NCBI GenBank assembly: GCA_963793275.1
Contig: CAWBZL010000003.1
Coordinates: forward strand, 1,178,001 to 1,242,000
DNA: 64,000 nt
Reading direction: 5' to 3'
From: Marinirhabdus sp963793275
GTDB lineage: Bacteria > Bacteroidota > Bacteroidia > Flavobacteriales > Flavobacteriaceae
Shown: positions 44,185 to 53,945 of the stretch, piece after piece
Layout of the letters: the number at the start of each line of letters is the position of its first letter
How positions within the stretch are numbered: position 1 is the first letter of the stretch
The notes under the pieces: generated by a model
The model's database searches: none
Seen by the model: the letters and a program-made list of their open reading frames with translations, nothing else
What the model was told of the DNA's origin: nothing
Program-made: the position numbers and the translations under genes

Positions 44185-46101
44185 TTATTTCACCTCTTCG
44201 AAGTCTACATCTTCTACATCGGCGCTTTCGTCAGAACTTTCAGAAGTGCTTCCTGAATCAGCAGCTGGCTCTCCTGTTGGAGCTCCCTGCTGTGCTTCAG
44301 CTTGTGCTTTGTAAATTTCTTCACTTGCAGTTTTCCAGATTTCGTTGATTTTTTCCAACGCTGGTTCTATGGTTGCTACTTCCCTTGTTTCGTAAGCTTT
44401 CTTCAACTCTTCTAAAGCACTTTCGATCTTGGTTTTGTTATCTTCAGATAATTTATCACCAGATTCTTTCAGCAACTTTTCTGTTTGAAAGATCATTCCA
44501 TCTGCTTCATTTATCTTATCTGCAGTTTCTTTGGCTTTCTTATCAGATTCAGCATTTGCTTCAGCTTCCTGCTTCATTTTCTTGATTTCCTCTTCCGTCA
44601 ATCCAGAAGAAGCTTCAATTCTAATATCCTGCTTCTTCCCTGTTGCTTTATCTTCGGCACTCACTTTAATAATACCATTGGCATCAATATCGAAAATTAC
44701 CTCAATTTGCGGTACACCACGCTGTGCTGGTGGAATTCCGTCCAGGTGAAAACGACCAATTGTCTTGTTGTCGTTTGCCATAGGACGCTCTCCCTGCAAT
44801 ACGTGAATCTCTACAGAAGGTTGATTGTCTGCAGCGGTTGAGAATACCTGACTTTTCTTCGTTGGGATGGTTGTATTGGCTTCAATAAGCTTTGTCATTA
44901 CGCTACCCATTGTTTCAATACCTAAAGAAAGTGGTGTTACATCCAGTAACAATACATCCTTTACATCTCCGGTTAATACACCACCCTGAATGGCAGCTCC
45001 TACGGCTACAACCTCATCTGGATTTACTCCTTTAGAAGGTGCTTTCCCGAAGAATTTTTCTACTGCTTCCTGTACTGCAGGAATACGTGTAGAACCTCCT
45101 ACCAAGATAATCTCGTCTATATCGCTCTTGCTCAATCCAGCCGCTTTCATAGCAGCTTCACAAGGCTCAATGGTTCTTTTTACCAAGTCGTCAATTAATT
45201 GTTCAAACTTAGAGCGTGTTAAGGTTTTTACCAGGTGTTTTGGTCCGCTAGCGGTAGCCGTAACATAAGGTAAGTTAATTTCGGTCTGTGCAGAAGATGA
45301 CAATTCAATTTTTGCTTTTTCCGCAGCTTCCTTTAAACGTTGTAACGCCATTGGGTCTTTACGAAGATCCATATCTTCCGCAGCTTGAAACTCATCTGCC
45401 AACCAATCGATTATTTTTTCATCTACATCGTCACCACCTAAGTGTGTATCACCATCGGTTGCCAATACTTCAAAAACGCCATCTCCTAATTCCAGGATAG
45501 ACACGTCATGCGTACCTCCACCAAAGTCAAATACTACAATCTTCTGGTCGGTACTCTTTTTATCCAGTCCGTATGCCAATGCAGCCGCTGTAGGTTCGTT
45601 GATAATACGTTCTACTTTTAATCCGGCAATTTCACCAGCTTCTTTGGTTGCCTGACGCTGACTATCATTAAAATAAGCCGGTACTGTAATTACAGCACGT
45701 GTTACGTCTTGTCCAAGGTAATCTTCGGCAGTTTTCTTCATTTTCTGAAGAATCATCGCACTTAATTCCTGTGGGGTGTACATACGGCCGTCAATATCTA
45801 CCCGGGCGGTATCGTTTTCACCTTTCACTACTTTATAGGCTGCGCGATCTGCCTCTTTTTTAGATTCGGAGTATTTATTCCCCATAAAACGTTTGATAGA
45901 AGCAACCGTTTTTGTTGGGTTGGTCACAGCTTGACGTTTTGCAGGATCTCCTACTTTAATTTCGCCTCCTTCTACAAATGCAATCACGGAGGGAGTTGTT
46001 CTTTTTCCTTCGGCATTAGGGATTACCGTTGGCTCACTACCTTCCATTACAGATACGCAAGAGTTGGTGGTCCCTAAGTCGATTCCAATTATTTTACTCA
46101 T
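44185..46101 (-). CDS. dnaK: Chaperone DnaK (Hsp70)
   Basis: Cytoplasmic Hsp70 of 638 residues. ATPase domain with IIGIDLGTTNSCVSVMEG, the VPAYFNDSQRQATK stretch, FDFGGGTHDVSIL and VGGSTRIPAVQ; substrate domain with LLLDVTPLSLGIETMG; lid and the acidic end ESADVEDVDFEEVK. Folding of new and stressed proteins. No grpE or dnaJ in the window; monocistronic here. Confidence 0.98.
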   Translation of the reverse strand: MSKIIGIDLGTTNSCVSVMEGSEPTVIPNAEGKRTTPSVIAFVEGGEIKVGDPAKRQAVTNPTKTVASIKRFMGNKYSESKKEADRAAYKVVKGENDTARVDIDGRMYTPQELSAMILQKMKKTAEDYLGQDVTRAVITVPAYFNDSQRQATKEAGEIAGLKVERIINEPTAAALAYGLDKKSTDQKIVVFDFGGGTHDVSILELGDGVFEVLATDGDTHLGGDDVDEKIIDWLADEFQAAEDMDLRKDPMALQRLKEAAEKAKIELSSSAQTEINLPYVTATASGPKHLVKTLTRSKFEQLIDDLVKRTIEPCEAAMKAAGLSKSDIDEIILVGGSTRIPAVQEAVEKFFGKAPSKGVNPDEVVAVGAAIQGGVLTGDVKDVLLLDVTPLSLGIETMGSVMTKLIEANTTIPTKKSQVFSTAADNQPSVEIHVLQGERPMANDNKTIGRFHLDGIPPAQRGVPQIEVIFDIDANGIIKVSAEDKATGKKQDIRIEASSGLTEEEIKKMKQEAEANAESDKKAKETADKINEADGMIFQTEKLLKESGDKLSEDNKTKIESALEELKKAYETREVATIEPALEKINEIWKTASEEIYKAQAEAQQGAPTGEPAADSGSTSESSDESADVEDVDFEEVK

Positions 46102-46458
46102 ATTATTAGTATTATATTTTTAATTTGACATTTTTATTACGCCTACTATAAGTCAAGGAATGTGCCAAGGGAGAGAGACTGACAGGCTGACATATTTAGC
46201 AAGCAGTTTTCAGGTGTAGCTGGCAAGGATGCTTTGTTGGTATTGGTTAATAAAGACCTGTCAATAGTGTATACATAAAGTATCTGGCTCAAATACTAAG
46301 CAGGCAAGAATAAGGTCTTACAGGTTTGCGTATTATTCCATTAATAGCTAAATTATTTAATGGAAAACTTTTAAAATACTTTATTCATCTTCAAAAAAAT
46401 TAATCCTTCACTAACATAATAATGATTCGTTTTAATTTATAGTGAATAGTGTAGATCT
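46102..46458. other. Intergenic spacer upstream of dnaK
   Basis: About 355 bp without a gene. It must hold the dnaK promoter. I see a TTGAC close to the gene on the minus strand but no clear -7 partner, and no CIRCE element (inverted TTAGCACTC). At 46336-46365 an inverted repeat TTCCATTAA/TTAATGGAA could end the hydrolase transcript. Confidence 0.4.
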
Positions 46459-47358
46459 TTATTTCTTACTTATATTTTTAAGTACATCTGAAATAAATTC
46501 ATCTGGCAAATAATGCCCAGATTCATAGAACTTCAATGATTTATCTTTTATGGTTATTTTATCAAAAAAATCCTGAGCCTCTTCTTTAGTGTACCAACTA
46601 TCTTTTGTTCCCATAAGGAGCGTAATAGGTGCTTTTTGAAGAGTTGCATAGTTTTTTGGTGATAGTACCTGCATGTTTTTGACATTACCCTCATTCATCC
46701 CAAGTATTTCAGAGCCTTTTTTGGGATCTAAAGGAGGTACGCAGGCAACTACACAATTCAATCTGTCATCAACCGAATTCAACAGAATAGCCATCTGCCC
46801 ACCCATACTGTAGCCTATAACATCAAAAATTTGTGATGTAGCGGTTGATTTGCTTTCTATATAGTCCATTATGATCTGAATGTCTTTGACAGAGGATGTG
46901 TATAGATTATAAATTTTTTGAACATCTTGTGATGAAAAAAATGTTAGAGGCGAAGCAAAATTTCCTTGATAACTTCGCTCTCCGTGATATTTAGCATCGG
47001 GGATGATTATAGAATACCCCATTGTTACTAGTGAATCTTTAAGTTTTACATATTTTTCAGTTAAACTGGAAGTTGGATTAACCCAATTGTCTTTATTCCC
47101 GGTTATTCCGTGAAGAAGTATAACATATGTATCCTCTTTTCTATCTTTTGGTTTTATGATATAAAATGGAATTTTAGAATCGAATCCATCAAGTACTATT
47201 TTTTCAAGGGTAGTACCACTAGCATCGGTATTTCTTCCAACAATTTTATCGTTAAATTCAATTTTTGGGAAATAACTGAAATCAGCAGTTAGTTCTTGAG
47301 CAGAAATACTAGTACCAACAAAAATTAGTACACAGGTTAATAGTCTAAATTTATTCAT
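46459..47358 (-). CDS. Exported alpha/beta hydrolase
   Basis: Secreted or periplasmic hydrolase of 299 residues with signal peptide (LLTCVLIFVGTSISAQ). Oxyanion region ILLHGITGNKDNW, nucleophile elbow GYSMGGQ, acid in LLMGTKDSWY, and histidine in YESGHYLPDEF. The family includes prolyl-oligopeptidase-like and acetyl esterases; substrate unknown. Single gene. Confidence 0.85.
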   Translation of the reverse strand: MNKFRLLTCVLIFVGTSISAQELTADFSYFPKIEFNDKIVGRNTDASGTTLEKIVLDGFDSKIPFYIIKPKDRKEDTYVILLHGITGNKDNWVNPTSSLTEKYVKLKDSLVTMGYSIIIPDAKYHGERSYQGNFASPLTFFSSQDVQKIYNLYTSSVKDIQIIMDYIESKSTATSQIFDVIGYSMGGQMAILLNSVDDRLNCVVACVPPLDPKKGSEILGMNEGNVKNMQVLSPKNYATLQKAPITLLMGTKDSWYTKEEAQDFFDKITIKDKSLKFYESGHYLPDEFISDVLKNISKK

Positions 47359-47498
47359 ATTAATATGGATTTAGTTTTTCAAATTCTACATAAACACAGT
47401 AAATCAATTACATATAACAGCGCGCCTCAATCCCCAAGGATTTGTTTTCAAACTAACTTAAACCTAGCTACCTAAATAACTAAGTAACAAATCCCCCA

Positions 47499-48131
47499 TC
47501 AAACCTCTCCGTCATACGACTTTCGTATCAACTCCGCCTTGCTGTTAATTCCTAAAACTTTATAAATGTTTTTAATATGTGTACGTACGGTGTTGATAGA
47601 AACAAAGAGATCGTCTGCTATCATTTTATAGCTTTTACCGGCTACAATACCAATTACCACGTCGTTTTCGCGGGCAGACAATACACTTTGCTTGGAAAAT
47701 TTGGGAGCGTAATGATTTACAACCTTTCTGGCTATGGATGGCGACATATACGATCCACCATTATGCACTACCTCAATAGCTTCCTGTATTTTCTTCAAAG
47801 GCGTTTTTTTAGAGAGGTACGAGCAAGCACCTGCACAAAGCGCTTTAAAGATACTGTCATTATCCTCAAAAGTGGTGAGCATAATAATGTCTACTTCGGG
47901 CATTTTATTCAGTAACAACGGGATGCCTTCAATGCCTGTCATCCCTAATAGGTTGATATCTAATAACAGAACATCTGGAAGTATCTCAAAATCAGGAATG
48001 TGTTTTAAAAAATCTTCCACACTGGCTGAAACCGTCAGACACGTTATATGCGCCAATGAATCAAAAAAAGTTTTTAAACTTTCCTGAATCAATACTTCAT
48101 CTTCTATAATGGCTAAACGGATGATGTCCAT
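47499..48131 (-). CDS. LuxR-type (NarL/FixJ) response regulator
   Basis: Regulator of 210 residues. Receiver domain 1-125 with the acidic pair (IIEDE), phosphoacceptor Asp58 in LLLDINLLG and Lys in SYLSKKTPLKK; LuxR-type helix-turn-helix 145-210 (LSARENDVVIGIVAGKSYKMIADDLFVSINTVRTHIKNIYKVL). It follows the propeller sensor kinase on the same strand, its obvious partner. An 18-bp palindrome lies between the two genes, placed to control this gene, and copies lie at two more promoters. Confidence 0.93.
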   Translation of the reverse strand: MDIIRLAIIEDEVLIQESLKTFFDSLAHITCLTVSASVEDFLKHIPDFEILPDVLLLDINLLGMTGIEGIPLLLNKMPEVDIIMLTTFEDNDSIFKALCAGACSYLSKKTPLKKIQEAIEVVHNGGSYMSPSIARKVVNHYAPKFSKQSVLSARENDVVIGIVAGKSYKMIADDLFVSINTVRTHIKNIYKVLGINSKAELIRKSYDGEV

Positions 48132-48184
48132 GTATCCTAAATTATTACTGTACTGTAAAATTAAATTTTAAATGTACGCCGTAA

Positions 48185-48202
48185 ATCACATATTCGTGTG
48201 AT
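48185..48202. promoter_or_regulatory. Palindrome ATCACA-N6-TGTGAT, copy 1 (response regulator promoter)
   Basis: ATCACATATTCGTGTGAT, 6-bp arms. It begins 2 bp after the sensor kinase stop and lies upstream of the response regulator. On the minus strand a -7-like TAATTTTA (48156-48163) sits 21 bp downstream of it. Same motif at 51310 and 58979. Confidence 0.65.
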
Positions 48203-48203
48203 A

Positions 48204-51200
48204 TTACAAATTGAACGGCAACTTCAAAATAATAGTAAACCCCTCTTTAGTTTCAAAAGTGACCTTCCCTCCTATGGCTTCGGCACGCAACTTCATATTT
48301 GCCAGCCCTAACCCTGTAGAGTTGTACGATTCTTTTGAGCTCCCATTGTCTTTCAATATAAATTGACAGGCTCTTCCTTGATTTGAAATCATAACCTGAA
48401 AGTGGGAAGCATCACTATGTTTCAGTAAATTGGTAATGGCTTCTTTGTAAATTAAAAAGAGGTTCTGCTTTATTTGAGGAAGCAAATTTTTATTGCGTTG
48501 GTCTATACTTCTACTGTCTATATGGAAAGAAATATCTTTCGGTAAGAGTACTTCTTCAGCCAGCTCGTGCATACGCTCAATTAGATCGTTACTTGTAGTC
48601 CTGCGGCTATCTATACTCCATACCAGATCGCGCATTTGGGAAATGGCATTTCGGCTAATACCTGCTATTTTTTGAAGCCTTTTTTTGTCTTCTTGGCTTG
48701 CATTCATTTCCATGAGTTCTGTTTGCATGGCCAATCCTGAAAGCAAGGAGCCCACATCGTCGTGTAGATCACTGGAAATTTTAGTTCGCAAACGTTCTAA
48801 AGCAATAAGCTGTTGCAGTCTCCATTTAAAAATGGCATAAATAATTGCTACATTTAAAAGTAATACGAGCGCAATAAACCACCATTGCTTATAAAAAAAC
48901 TGGCGCACTGTAATGGGAATCGATAATACCGAACTGGTTTGGTTTCCTCGGGCATCGGCCCCTTTAATTTTTAAGACATACTCTCCGGCTGGCAGTTTGT
49001 TGTATCTAACCGACGCTGTATTCCCCTGTGAAAACCAGGCATCTTCAAAGCCTTCCAACTTCGTATAATAGGTGTTTTTTTTATTCTGAAAATAGCTTGG
49101 CATGGCCCACTCCACTTGAAAATACTGATCGTACGGTGAGATGCTTACACGAGTACCCTTTTTATAACTCTGGTCAATCTCAAAGGAAACTTTTTGGTTA
49201 CTATTATATCCGGAAATGCCTGCAAATACAAGATTGGGCGCCCTAGCTTGATTTAAAATTTTATCTGAAGAAAACATATTCACGCCATTCATACCCCCAA
49301 AATAAAACGCACCCTGACTATCCTCAAGCAAACTTGCATAATTAAACTCGTTGTGGGATACCCCATCCTCGACGTAAAAATTCTGGAATGTTTCTGCTTC
49401 CGTATCAAGATAAGAAAGCCCGTTATACGTGCTAACCCAAAGATTTTGTTTTGTGTCTCTTAATATTCCTACTACGTTATCATCTGCCAGACCAACTGTT
49501 TTTTTATACGTCTTTACTGTTTTTTCATCTGCTGAAAGATGATTCAATCCCCCGCCATAGGTACCTATCCACAAACTACCCTCTTCATCTTCTTCCACCA
49601 TAAGCAGGTAGTTTTTTGATAAACCAGGGGTGGTAGTGCTCTTAAATTGTGATTCGATGCTACCCTCCAGATTTATTTTAAGCAAGCCATCTTTTTCGGT
49701 AGCTATCCAAACGATATTTTCTTCATTACTGGGTTCAAAATATTTTAAATCTGAAATGTCTTCCGTTCCTTCTACATTTTTAAAAACCTTCTCACTTTCC
49801 CCGGTTTTAGGATCAAACAAGGTTAATCTGGATAATGAATACCCAAAAAGGAACCTTCCGTCGTTTAGTTTAAAAATAGGGTTAGAACCATACATCCTCA
49901 AACTAGACTCGAACCCCGGGATTTTTTTAACCAAACCTGTTTCCAGGTTAATTTTCAGCAAACTTCTGGCTGCGGTATACACATTTTTTTTTGCCTCGTC
50001 CGGAACAAAGAAATTAGCTGTGTACTGAAGGACAACTGCTTCGCCGTTTTCAGTTTTTAGCTCCAATGTTCCCCTTTCACCCGATTGATTCAGATAAAAA
50101 ACAGCATCTTTACTTTCACAATACCCGTAGATTCTTTCATCTGCCCCTTCAAACAGACCTCGCATCGCGTGTCCCCATCCTTGCTTTTTGGAGCTAAAGA
50201 GGTTCGAAAACAATTTATTTGTGCTTCGTACTTTCAGTAATCCATTATCGGTACCCACCCAAAGAATATTTTCGGAATCTATAAAAAGGACTTTGATCAT
50301 CGAAAAATCTAGCTTCTTGTTTAGTTGTTCTGTAAAATCCTCAATAACACCCTCTGAAGTTAATCGCCATAACGACGTTTTGCCTGCAAACCAGATATTG
50401 TTTGCCTGGTCTTCAGTAGCCAAGTACACATGTTCGGGAACGTCTAAAACCTTCTTACTGCTACTATCGATGGGATTATAAAGATTCGCTCCATTGGTGC
50501 CTTCAGATCTCGGAAAATAGTATTGCTTATTACAGCTATCAAAAAAGTATTGAGTATAATGAATCTTATCATCATTCCATATATAGGTGTCTAAAACCTG
50601 AGATTGCATCAATTTTCCTGAAGCAGTATATTGAAAAACTCCGTTTACCGTACCCCACCAAATCGTTCCTTGAGCATCTGCAACCAGCTGTACGAAGTTA
50701 TTACTGTCTATACGCTGTGTATCTATCTGTACAAGTGTATTGTTTTCAATTTTTTGAAGCCGTAATAGTTCAGCACAACCACGAGACAACTGTTCATCTT
50801 GTGTGACAATCCATAAAACCCCTTCAGAATCAAGATAGGTAGCCCGTGTTTGACCTTTTATGCCAAAGTCGGAACCATATTTAGTAACGACATCTGTACG
50901 GAAGTCTAACCTAAACAAGGTATAATTCGCAATAAACCATAAATAATCCCTGGAGGGATCTGCCCACATACTGTTTAGAATGTCTTCACTTTCTATGTAA
51001 AAAGGGTTGTCCAGATCACTTGTGTATGCCTTAAAACGATGACCATCGTACCGGTTAAGGCCTTGAGAAGTACCAAACCACATACGGCCTGTTTTATCTT
51101 GTGCAATGGACTCTACATTTCTAAACAGCAATCCATCCTCAGTGGTTAATATATCTATCTGGGATGAGTTTTGAGCGTGCAGTGTAATGCTTCCTGCCAG

Positions 51201-51248
51201 AAGAAGCAGAAGCACTAAAGAAATAGTATTCTTTAAAACTAGTTGCAC
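48204..51248 (-). CDS. Two-component sensor kinase with Reg_prop propellers, Y_Y_Y domain and HisKA_3
   Basis: Membrane sensor of 1014 residues. Signal peptide (LVLLLLLAGSITLHAQ), then two seven-bladed propellers of Reg_prop repeats (GLLFRNVESIAQDKTGRMWFG, WVGTDNGLLKV, LWIGTYGGGLN), a Y_Y_Y domain (about 690-760, YYTKLEGFEDAW, LPAGEYVLKIKGAD), one helix (about 775-800), HisKA_3 with phosphoacceptor His829 (SDLHDDVGS) and an HATPase domain ending in TGLGLANMKLRAEAIGG. It is not a hybrid: the receiver and DNA-binding parts are in the next gene. Signal unknown. Confidence 0.93.
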   Translation of the reverse strand: MQLVLKNTISLVLLLLLAGSITLHAQNSSQIDILTTEDGLLFRNVESIAQDKTGRMWFGTSQGLNRYDGHRFKAYTSDLDNPFYIESEDILNSMWADPSRDYLWFIANYTLFRLDFRTDVVTKYGSDFGIKGQTRATYLDSEGVLWIVTQDEQLSRGCAELLRLQKIENNTLVQIDTQRIDSNNFVQLVADAQGTIWWGTVNGVFQYTASGKLMQSQVLDTYIWNDDKIHYTQYFFDSCNKQYYFPRSEGTNGANLYNPIDSSSKKVLDVPEHVYLATEDQANNIWFAGKTSLWRLTSEGVIEDFTEQLNKKLDFSMIKVLFIDSENILWVGTDNGLLKVRSTNKLFSNLFSSKKQGWGHAMRGLFEGADERIYGYCESKDAVFYLNQSGERGTLELKTENGEAVVLQYTANFFVPDEAKKNVYTAARSLLKINLETGLVKKIPGFESSLRMYGSNPIFKLNDGRFLFGYSLSRLTLFDPKTGESEKVFKNVEGTEDISDLKYFEPSNEENIVWIATEKDGLLKINLEGSIESQFKSTTTPGLSKNYLLMVEEDEEGSLWIGTYGGGLNHLSADEKTVKTYKKTVGLADDNVVGILRDTKQNLWVSTYNGLSYLDTEAETFQNFYVEDGVSHNEFNYASLLEDSQGAFYFGGMNGVNMFSSDKILNQARAPNLVFAGISGYNSNQKVSFEIDQSYKKGTRVSISPYDQYFQVEWAMPSYFQNKKNTYYTKLEGFEDAWFSQGNTASVRYNKLPAGEYVLKIKGADARGNQTSSVLSIPITVRQFFYKQWWFIALVLLLNVAIIYAIFKWRLQQLIALERLRTKISSDLHDDVGSLLSGLAMQTELMEMNASQEDKKRLQKIAGISRNAISQMRDLVWSIDSRRTTSNDLIERMHELAEEVLLPKDISFHIDSRSIDQRNKNLLPQIKQNLFLIYKEAITNLLKHSDASHFQVMISNQGRACQFILKDNGSSKESYNSTGLGLANMKLRAEAIGGKVTFETKEGFTIILKLPFNL

Positions 51249-51282
51249 TGTATGAGAATGGTTAGTTTAGTTCTCTAACTCC

Positions 51283-51290
51283 CAAAGATA
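51283..51290 (-). promoter_or_regulatory. -7 promoter box of the propeller sensor kinase gene
   Basis: On the minus strand TATCTTTG matches TAnnTTTG exactly, 34 bp before the start codon. No TTG stands at the -33 distance; the palindrome at 51310-51327 sits there instead, as in an activator-dependent promoter. Confidence 0.55.
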
Positions 51291-51309
51291 CAAAAAGGTA
51301 GCACCTAAA

Positions 51310-51327
51310 ATCACATTAACGTGTGAT
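51310..51327. promoter_or_regulatory. Palindrome ATCACA-N6-TGTGAT, copy 2 (between sensor kinase and SDR operon)
   Basis: ATCACATTAACGTGTGAT in the divergent spacer. It starts 19 bp upstream of the sensor kinase -7 box, and is 153 bp from the SDR start codon, so it could serve both directions. Confidence 0.7.
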
Positions 51328-51479
51328 TGACTTATACTTAGAGTAACAGTACTTTGGTTACCATAAAATTATAGTATTTGTTGGCTCAAGTGGTGCTCAA
51401 AATTTTATTACTCCCCAAAAATTGTAAACCTACGCTCAACCCTTTACTAAAAACGAAATACTAACCAAATTATAAAACA

Positions 51480-52430
51480 ATGAAAACAGTAGGAATTATA
51501 GGGGGTTCTGGCTTTATAGGAAGCTTTATTACGCAGAAATTTTTAGACGAAGGGTATACTGTAAAGGTTTCGGTAACCGATATTGGAAGTACTAATAAAT
51601 ACCAACATCTCTTTCAACTGAAGAATCGTGATCATCTTACTATTAGTCAATTGCTGGTTGAAGATCTGGAGACTCTTAAAAGTTTTATAGAAGATTGTGA
51701 GGTCGTAATTCACGGCGGTACTCCCTTTCAATTAAATTTTGAAGACGCTCAAAAAGAATTATTTGATCCTACCATTCAAGGCACAGAAAATTTTCTGGAA
51801 GCTGTTTCTGAAAATCCCAACATTAAAAAAATAGTTTTAATTGCTTCGGTTGCCGGCTGGAATACCAATTTCCCACTGCCCGCTGCAAACAAAACCGCTA
51901 CGGAAACCTTTGATGAAACCGACGAGCGTTTTACAAGTACTGAAAGCCACCCCTATGCGCAGGCAAAATTTATAGCCAACCAGACTGTTCTGGATTTTAT
52001 CGCAGAAAATCCTGACCTTTTTTTTGAAATTACATCGGTCTCACCTGTGAAGGTGATGGGGAAATCACTTTCAAAGAGAGAGGATTCTACTTCAACGGGC
52101 GTTCAGTTTTTAATAAAGAATAGTATAGCTCCAGATGAGTTTTTTCAAAGCTTATACGATGCAGATGCAGCTTTTGCCATTGTAGATGTTCGCGATGTAG
52201 CCGAAGCTATTTATAAAGCCGCCACTACAAAAGGCCTGCACGGAAAGGACTATTTACTTTCCAGTGAATCGCATGTAGTTTCAGATATTTCATTATTGCT
52301 TAATGGCAAAGAACCCAAAAAACCAGCAACGATTATTTATAAAAATTCGCTAGCCATAAAGGATCTGGGAATGCAATTTAGACCTGTTTCAGAAACTTTG
52401 AAGGGAAATGCTATTCCGCTGGTTGAATAA
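51480..52430 (+). CDS. NAD(P)-dependent epimerase/reductase of the extended SDR family
   Basis: Cytoplasmic oxidoreductase of 316 residues similar to dihydroflavonol-4-reductase-like enzymes. Cofactor loop GIIGGSGFIGSFIT at the N-terminus, VVIHGGTPFQL, IASVAGWN and the catalytic tyrosine-lysine pair in HPYAQAKF. It opens a four-gene run with RidA and two SnoaL-type genes that diverges from the sensor kinase, so the run is a likely target of that two-component system. Substrate unknown. Confidence 0.88.
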   Translation: MKTVGIIGGSGFIGSFITQKFLDEGYTVKVSVTDIGSTNKYQHLFQLKNRDHLTISQLLVEDLETLKSFIEDCEVVIHGGTPFQLNFEDAQKELFDPTIQGTENFLEAVSENPNIKKIVLIASVAGWNTNFPLPAANKTATETFDETDERFTSTESHPYAQAKFIANQTVLDFIAENPDLFFEITSVSPVKVMGKSLSKREDSTSTGVQFLIKNSIAPDEFFQSLYDADAAFAIVDVRDVAEAIYKAATTKGLHGKDYLLSSESHVVSDISLLLNGKEPKKPATIIYKNSLAIKDLGMQFRPVSETLKGNAIPLVE

Positions 52431-52483
52431 TACATTTCTATAAAATTTCAACTTAAAATATATAACCAATTAATAGCACACTT

Positions 52484-53023
52484 ATGAAAACAAAAATCTC
52501 ATTGAAACTAATCATTGCAACTATTGTATTGGCAGTAATCAGTATAGGTTGTGACTCTCCAAAAAAAGAGTCAGTAAAGACCGAAATGAATCCTACTAAA
52601 ACTGAAGTAGAAACAGACACAAAAATTTCTTCAATAAAACCAGACTATTTCCAACTTCGGCCAGAGGTTGAAAAAGCCTACGGCTATTCGCACGCGGTAA
52701 AAATAGGAAATAGTATTAAAGTTTCAGGCGCCGTAAGTATGGACGATGCGGGAAATCCAATGGCCATTGGAGATTTAGGGCAACAAATGAAAAACTGTTA
52801 TGCCGATCTGGAAAAGGTATTAGCACATTACGGTTGCACTTTTGACGATGTAATTGTAGAAAATATCTTCACCACTAACATGCCTTTGTTTCTTGAAAAT
52901 GCGGCATATCGAGCAGAAATCTATAAAAACCATTTTCCTACAGGTTCCTGGCTGGGTGTAAAAGAATTGGCTATACCCGAATTTATGATAGAGATAGAAT
53001 TAGAAGTGCATAAATCAGAATAA
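52484..53023 (+). CDS. Exported RidA/YjgF-family lipoprotein
   Basis: RidA fold (about 55-179) behind a lipoprotein signal (IVLAVISIGC, lipid Cys 23) and a charged linker. Motifs: YSHAVKIGNSIKVSGAVSMD, QMKNCYADLEKVLAHYGCTFDDVI, FPTGSWLGVKELAIPEFMIEIE. Classical RidA deaminates reactive enamines in the cytosol; this one is sent out and anchored, so the substrate must differ. The key Arg of RidA enamine deaminases (in RxAV) is replaced here: SWLGVKELA. Confidence 0.85.
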   Translation: MKTKISLKLIIATIVLAVISIGCDSPKKESVKTEMNPTKTEVETDTKISSIKPDYFQLRPEVEKAYGYSHAVKIGNSIKVSGAVSMDDAGNPMAIGDLGQQMKNCYADLEKVLAHYGCTFDDVIVENIFTTNMPLFLENAAYRAEIYKNHFPTGSWLGVKELAIPEFMIEIELEVHKSE

Positions 53024-53043
53024 CCTTTTAAAATAACCAAAAG

Positions 53044-53877
53044 ATGAAAAAATCAATGATAGCAATTGCATTGCTTTGTAGTGGAATGACAATAGCACAA
53101 GATTCGAAGCAGGAATTAGCCTATAAAACTGGGAATCCAGCCGATTGGCCTGCTGAATTGGATGCGGTGATCGCAGCACCAAATAATCATGAAATACTAT
53201 TGGAAAATGATAAAGTTAGGGTATTAAGCGTAACCCTAGCCCCAAATGAAGTTGAAAAGATACATCATCACCAGTGGCCAAGCGTACTCTACATTATGCA
53301 AGCTGAAGAGTTCACAGATCGCGATGCTGAAGGAAACCTTATCATGGATTCGAGAGAATTAGACGAGCCTTTACAATTTCCACTTACTATGTGGAAAGGT
53401 CCTGAGGCACCGCATACAGCGACTAATGTAAGTGCTGATACACCTATTAAATTAATAAGGGTCGAACTAAAGAATACCGCAGGAACTAAAAATCTCTCTG
53501 TTATTAATGGACTTTACGAAGCTTTTTCAAAAGGGCATGTTCCTGATATTCTGGGGCGTATGGATAAAAACATAGTCTGGAATGAAGCGGAAGGGAATTC
53601 ACTAGCAGTTGGTAATCCGTATGTTGGTCCGGATGCCGTATTAGCCGGTGTTTTTGCACCTATCCTCGAGATGTATCAATCGTTCAGCCTGAAAGATATT
53701 GAACTATACGAAATGAGTAATGATAAGGTGCTTGCCACGCTGTATTACAATATTACCACAAAACAAGACAAGAACTATCAAGTACAGGCAGCCCATCTTT
53801 GGACTTTACAGGATGGGAAGATTATAAAGTTTCAGCAATATGCAAATACGAAAAAACTGGCGGAGGCTGAGCAATAG
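53044..53877 (+). CDS. Exported two-domain protein: cupin-like plus SnoaL/NTF2-like
   Basis: Protein of 277 residues with signal peptide (IAIALLCSGMTIAQ). N-terminal cupin-like domain (about 35-155) with ENDKVRVLSVTLAPNEVEKIHHHQWPSVLYIM, where the His run could bind metal, and GPEAPHTATNV. C-terminal NTF2/SnoaL-like domain (160-277) with VINGLYEAFSKGHVPDILGRM and AAHLWTLQDGKIIKFQQYANT. Follows RidA by 20 bp. Probably a small-molecule-binding or isomerase-type protein. Confidence 0.75.
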   Translation: MKKSMIAIALLCSGMTIAQDSKQELAYKTGNPADWPAELDAVIAAPNNHEILLENDKVRVLSVTLAPNEVEKIHHHQWPSVLYIMQAEEFTDRDAEGNLIMDSRELDEPLQFPLTMWKGPEAPHTATNVSADTPIKLIRVELKNTAGTKNLSVINGLYEAFSKGHVPDILGRMDKNIVWNEAEGNSLAVGNPYVGPDAVLAGVFAPILEMYQSFSLKDIELYEMSNDKVLATLYYNITTKQDKNYQVQAAHLWTLQDGKIIKFQQYANTKKLAEAEQ

Positions 53878-53945
53878 AAATAACAACACAGGATGACTAA
53901 ATTCTAAAAACAATTTTAATCATTATTAACTAAAAACCAAACATT

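Noticed and set aside
51343..51361. GTAAC and GTTAC half-sites near the SDR promoter, like the sulfur operator
   Set aside because: The spacer is 9 bp instead of 4 and there is no matching -7 box at the expected distance.
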